Shown here one piece after another: positions 6,121-6,787 of a stretch of DNA of 6,787 nt (the first letter of the stretch is position 1; each line of letters starts with the position of its first letter). This DNA is from Desulfurococcales archaeon. GTDB taxonomy: Archaea; Thermoproteota; Thermoprotei_A; Sulfolobales; NBVN01. Position numbers and translations under genes: made by a program. Location: the NCBI GenBank assembly GCA_027083115.1, contig JALWQN010000048.1, positions 1 through 6,787 on the forward strand. The letters run 5' to 3'. The notes below the pieces were generated by a model. That model did no database searches, had not been told where the DNA came from, and saw only the letters and a program-made list of their open reading frames with translations.

Positions 6121-6130
6121 CTAATTTATT
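6121..6130 (-). promoter_or_regulatory. Possible TATA-like box for the minus-strand small ORF/KaiC-like transcript
   Basis: On the minus strand this reads AATAAATTAG, identical to the 10-mer at 2836-2845 in the other divergent spacer. A transcript starting about 25 nt downstream would begin near 6100, leaving a leader before ATG 6049. This is weak evidence because the whole region is AT-rich; the stronger palindromic box at 6151-6163 could serve this direction instead. Confidence 0.3.
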
Positions 6131-6150
6131 GGTTAATTTTTTAATATTAT

Positions 6151-6163
6151 ATATTTTAAATAT
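6151..6163 (+). promoter_or_regulatory. Probable surE TATA box, inverted repeat
   Basis: ATATTTTAAATAT is a perfect inverted repeat around a central T and contains TTTTAAAT, close to the archaeal TATA consensus. Its centre is 36 nt before TTG 6193, so transcription would start near 6183 with a leader of about 10 nt. Being symmetrical, it could also direct transcription leftward toward the KaiC-like gene. Confidence 0.5.
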
Positions 6164-6192
6164 CTTAGTGACTACATTAGATTGGGGATAGA

Positions 6193-6787
6193 TTGAGGGT
6201 ACTAATATCTAATGATGACGGTTATTTAAGTCCTGGGCTTTATTTATTGGCTGATGTGGCTGAGGAGTTCGGTGAGGTTTTAATAACTTCTACCGAGTAC
6301 CCTAGGTCGGCTTCCGGCAGAGAAATAACTTTCTCCAGGCCGTTGAGGTACGTTAGTAAGGTCTACGGAGGCAGATTAATTCACGTGACTGACGGAACAC
6401 CTATTGATGCCCTCCACTTAGCTGTTGATGTTACTGGATTCAAGCCTGATCTGGTTTTATCTGGTGTTAATGTTGGCGATAACTTATCTCTTCAACACAT
6501 TTTTTATAGTGGTACCTTGGCTGTAGCTATTGAGGCAGCATTAATGGGAATAGCATCCCTAGCTTTTTCTGCTGATGTCAGGGGATTTAAGGAGTTTGAG
6601 CATAATGACTTGAGAAACCTGATTAAGTCAGTGGCTAGGGGAATAATTAGTTACGTAGTTAAGAAAAGACTGCCTGAGGGTGTTGATTTGCTTTCCATTA
6701 ATATTCCCGTGCATTTTGAGTCCTGCGTTAAGTTAGTTAAGGCTGCAAGAATTAGGTGGAGAGCTAAATATAAGGAAGGGCTTGACC
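6193..6787 (+). CDS. surE: 5'/3'-nucleotidase SurE (3' truncated by window edge)
   Basis: SurE is a cytoplasmic metal-dependent phosphatase that removes phosphate from nucleoside 5'- or 3'-monophosphates (EC 3.1.3.5). The 198 visible residues cover most of a protein usually about 250-270 long. The diagnostic motifs are present: MRVLISNDDG with Asp8 and Asp9, Ser39 in RSASG, VTDGTPIDALHLA (65-77), PDLVLSGVNVGDN (85-97) with Asn93, and YSGTLAVAIEAALMGI (105-120). TTG 6193 is the only usable start, because a TAG lies in frame at 6178, and it gives the canonical N-terminus. GGGGAT (6184-6189) is a weak SD 3 nt before it. The gene is divergent from the KaiC-like gene across an AT-rich spacer, and the frame stays open to the last base. 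Confidence 0.95.
   Translation, partial: MRVLISNDDGYLSPGLYLLADVAEEFGEVLITSTEYPRSASGREITFSRPLRYVSKVYGGRLIHVTDGTPIDALHLAVDVTGFKPDLVLSGVNVGDNLSLQHIFYSGTLAVAIEAALMGIASLAFSADVRGFKEFEHNDLRNLIKSVARGIISYVVKKRLPEGVDLLSINIPVHFESCVKLVKAARIRWRAKYKEGLD

Noticed and set aside
1..6787. CRISPR array, tRNA/rRNA, insertion sequence or prophage features
   Set aside because: No regularly spaced repeats, tRNA-like fold, transposase motif or terminal inverted repeats were seen on reading both strands.

Overview
This window looks like part of a thermophilic crenarchaeal (Thermoproteota) chromosome. The reasons are the gene content (an archaeal UPF0282/COG2248 metallo-beta-lactamase-fold protein and a RecA/KaiC-like ATPase of archaeal type), ribosome binding sites matching the archaeal 16S tail (GGTG, GAGGTG, GGTGAT), TATA-like boxes in the two divergent spacers, heavy use of AGG/AGA for Arg and TTA for Leu, moderate-to-low G+C, and a striking preference for TTG start codons. 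The species cannot be fixed from the sequence alone.

Layout: (1) Positions 2-1615 (+) are the C-terminal part of a two-unit FtsX/MacB-type ABC permease that starts before the window. (2) Positions 1616-2539 (+) are its ATPase, starting directly after the permease stop. (3) Positions 2536-2805 (-) are a small orphan gene, convergent with the ATPase gene and overlapping its stop. (4) A short AT-rich divergent spacer leads into 2867-3973 (+), the UPF0282 protein. (5) Positions 3976-4509 (+) are a Nudix hydrolase resembling ADP-ribose pyrophosphatase. Its frame has no ATG, GTG or TTG where the protein must begin, so it appears to start at CTG, next to a 10-bp tandem duplication. (6) Positions 4524-5960 (-) are a 478-residue tandem KaiC-like ATPase whose second half has lost its nucleotide-binding motifs. 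It is preceded by a small overlapping ORF (5957-6049 or 5957-6106, -). (7) An AT-rich divergent promoter region leads to surE (6193 to the window end, +), which is cut off by the edge.

How the genes work together: the permease and ATPase form one export or lipid/lipoprotein-type ABC system of unknown substrate. The UPF0282 and Nudix genes form a tight two-gene unit. Together with SurE (a nucleoside-monophosphate phosphatase) they give the right half a flavour of nucleotide or phosphoester clean-up, but this is inference from neighbourhood. There is no mobile element, CRISPR array, tRNA or rRNA, and no clearly new defence system. The most unusual points are the start of the Nudix gene, the small overlapping ORF before the KaiC-like gene, and the half-degenerate KaiC pair.
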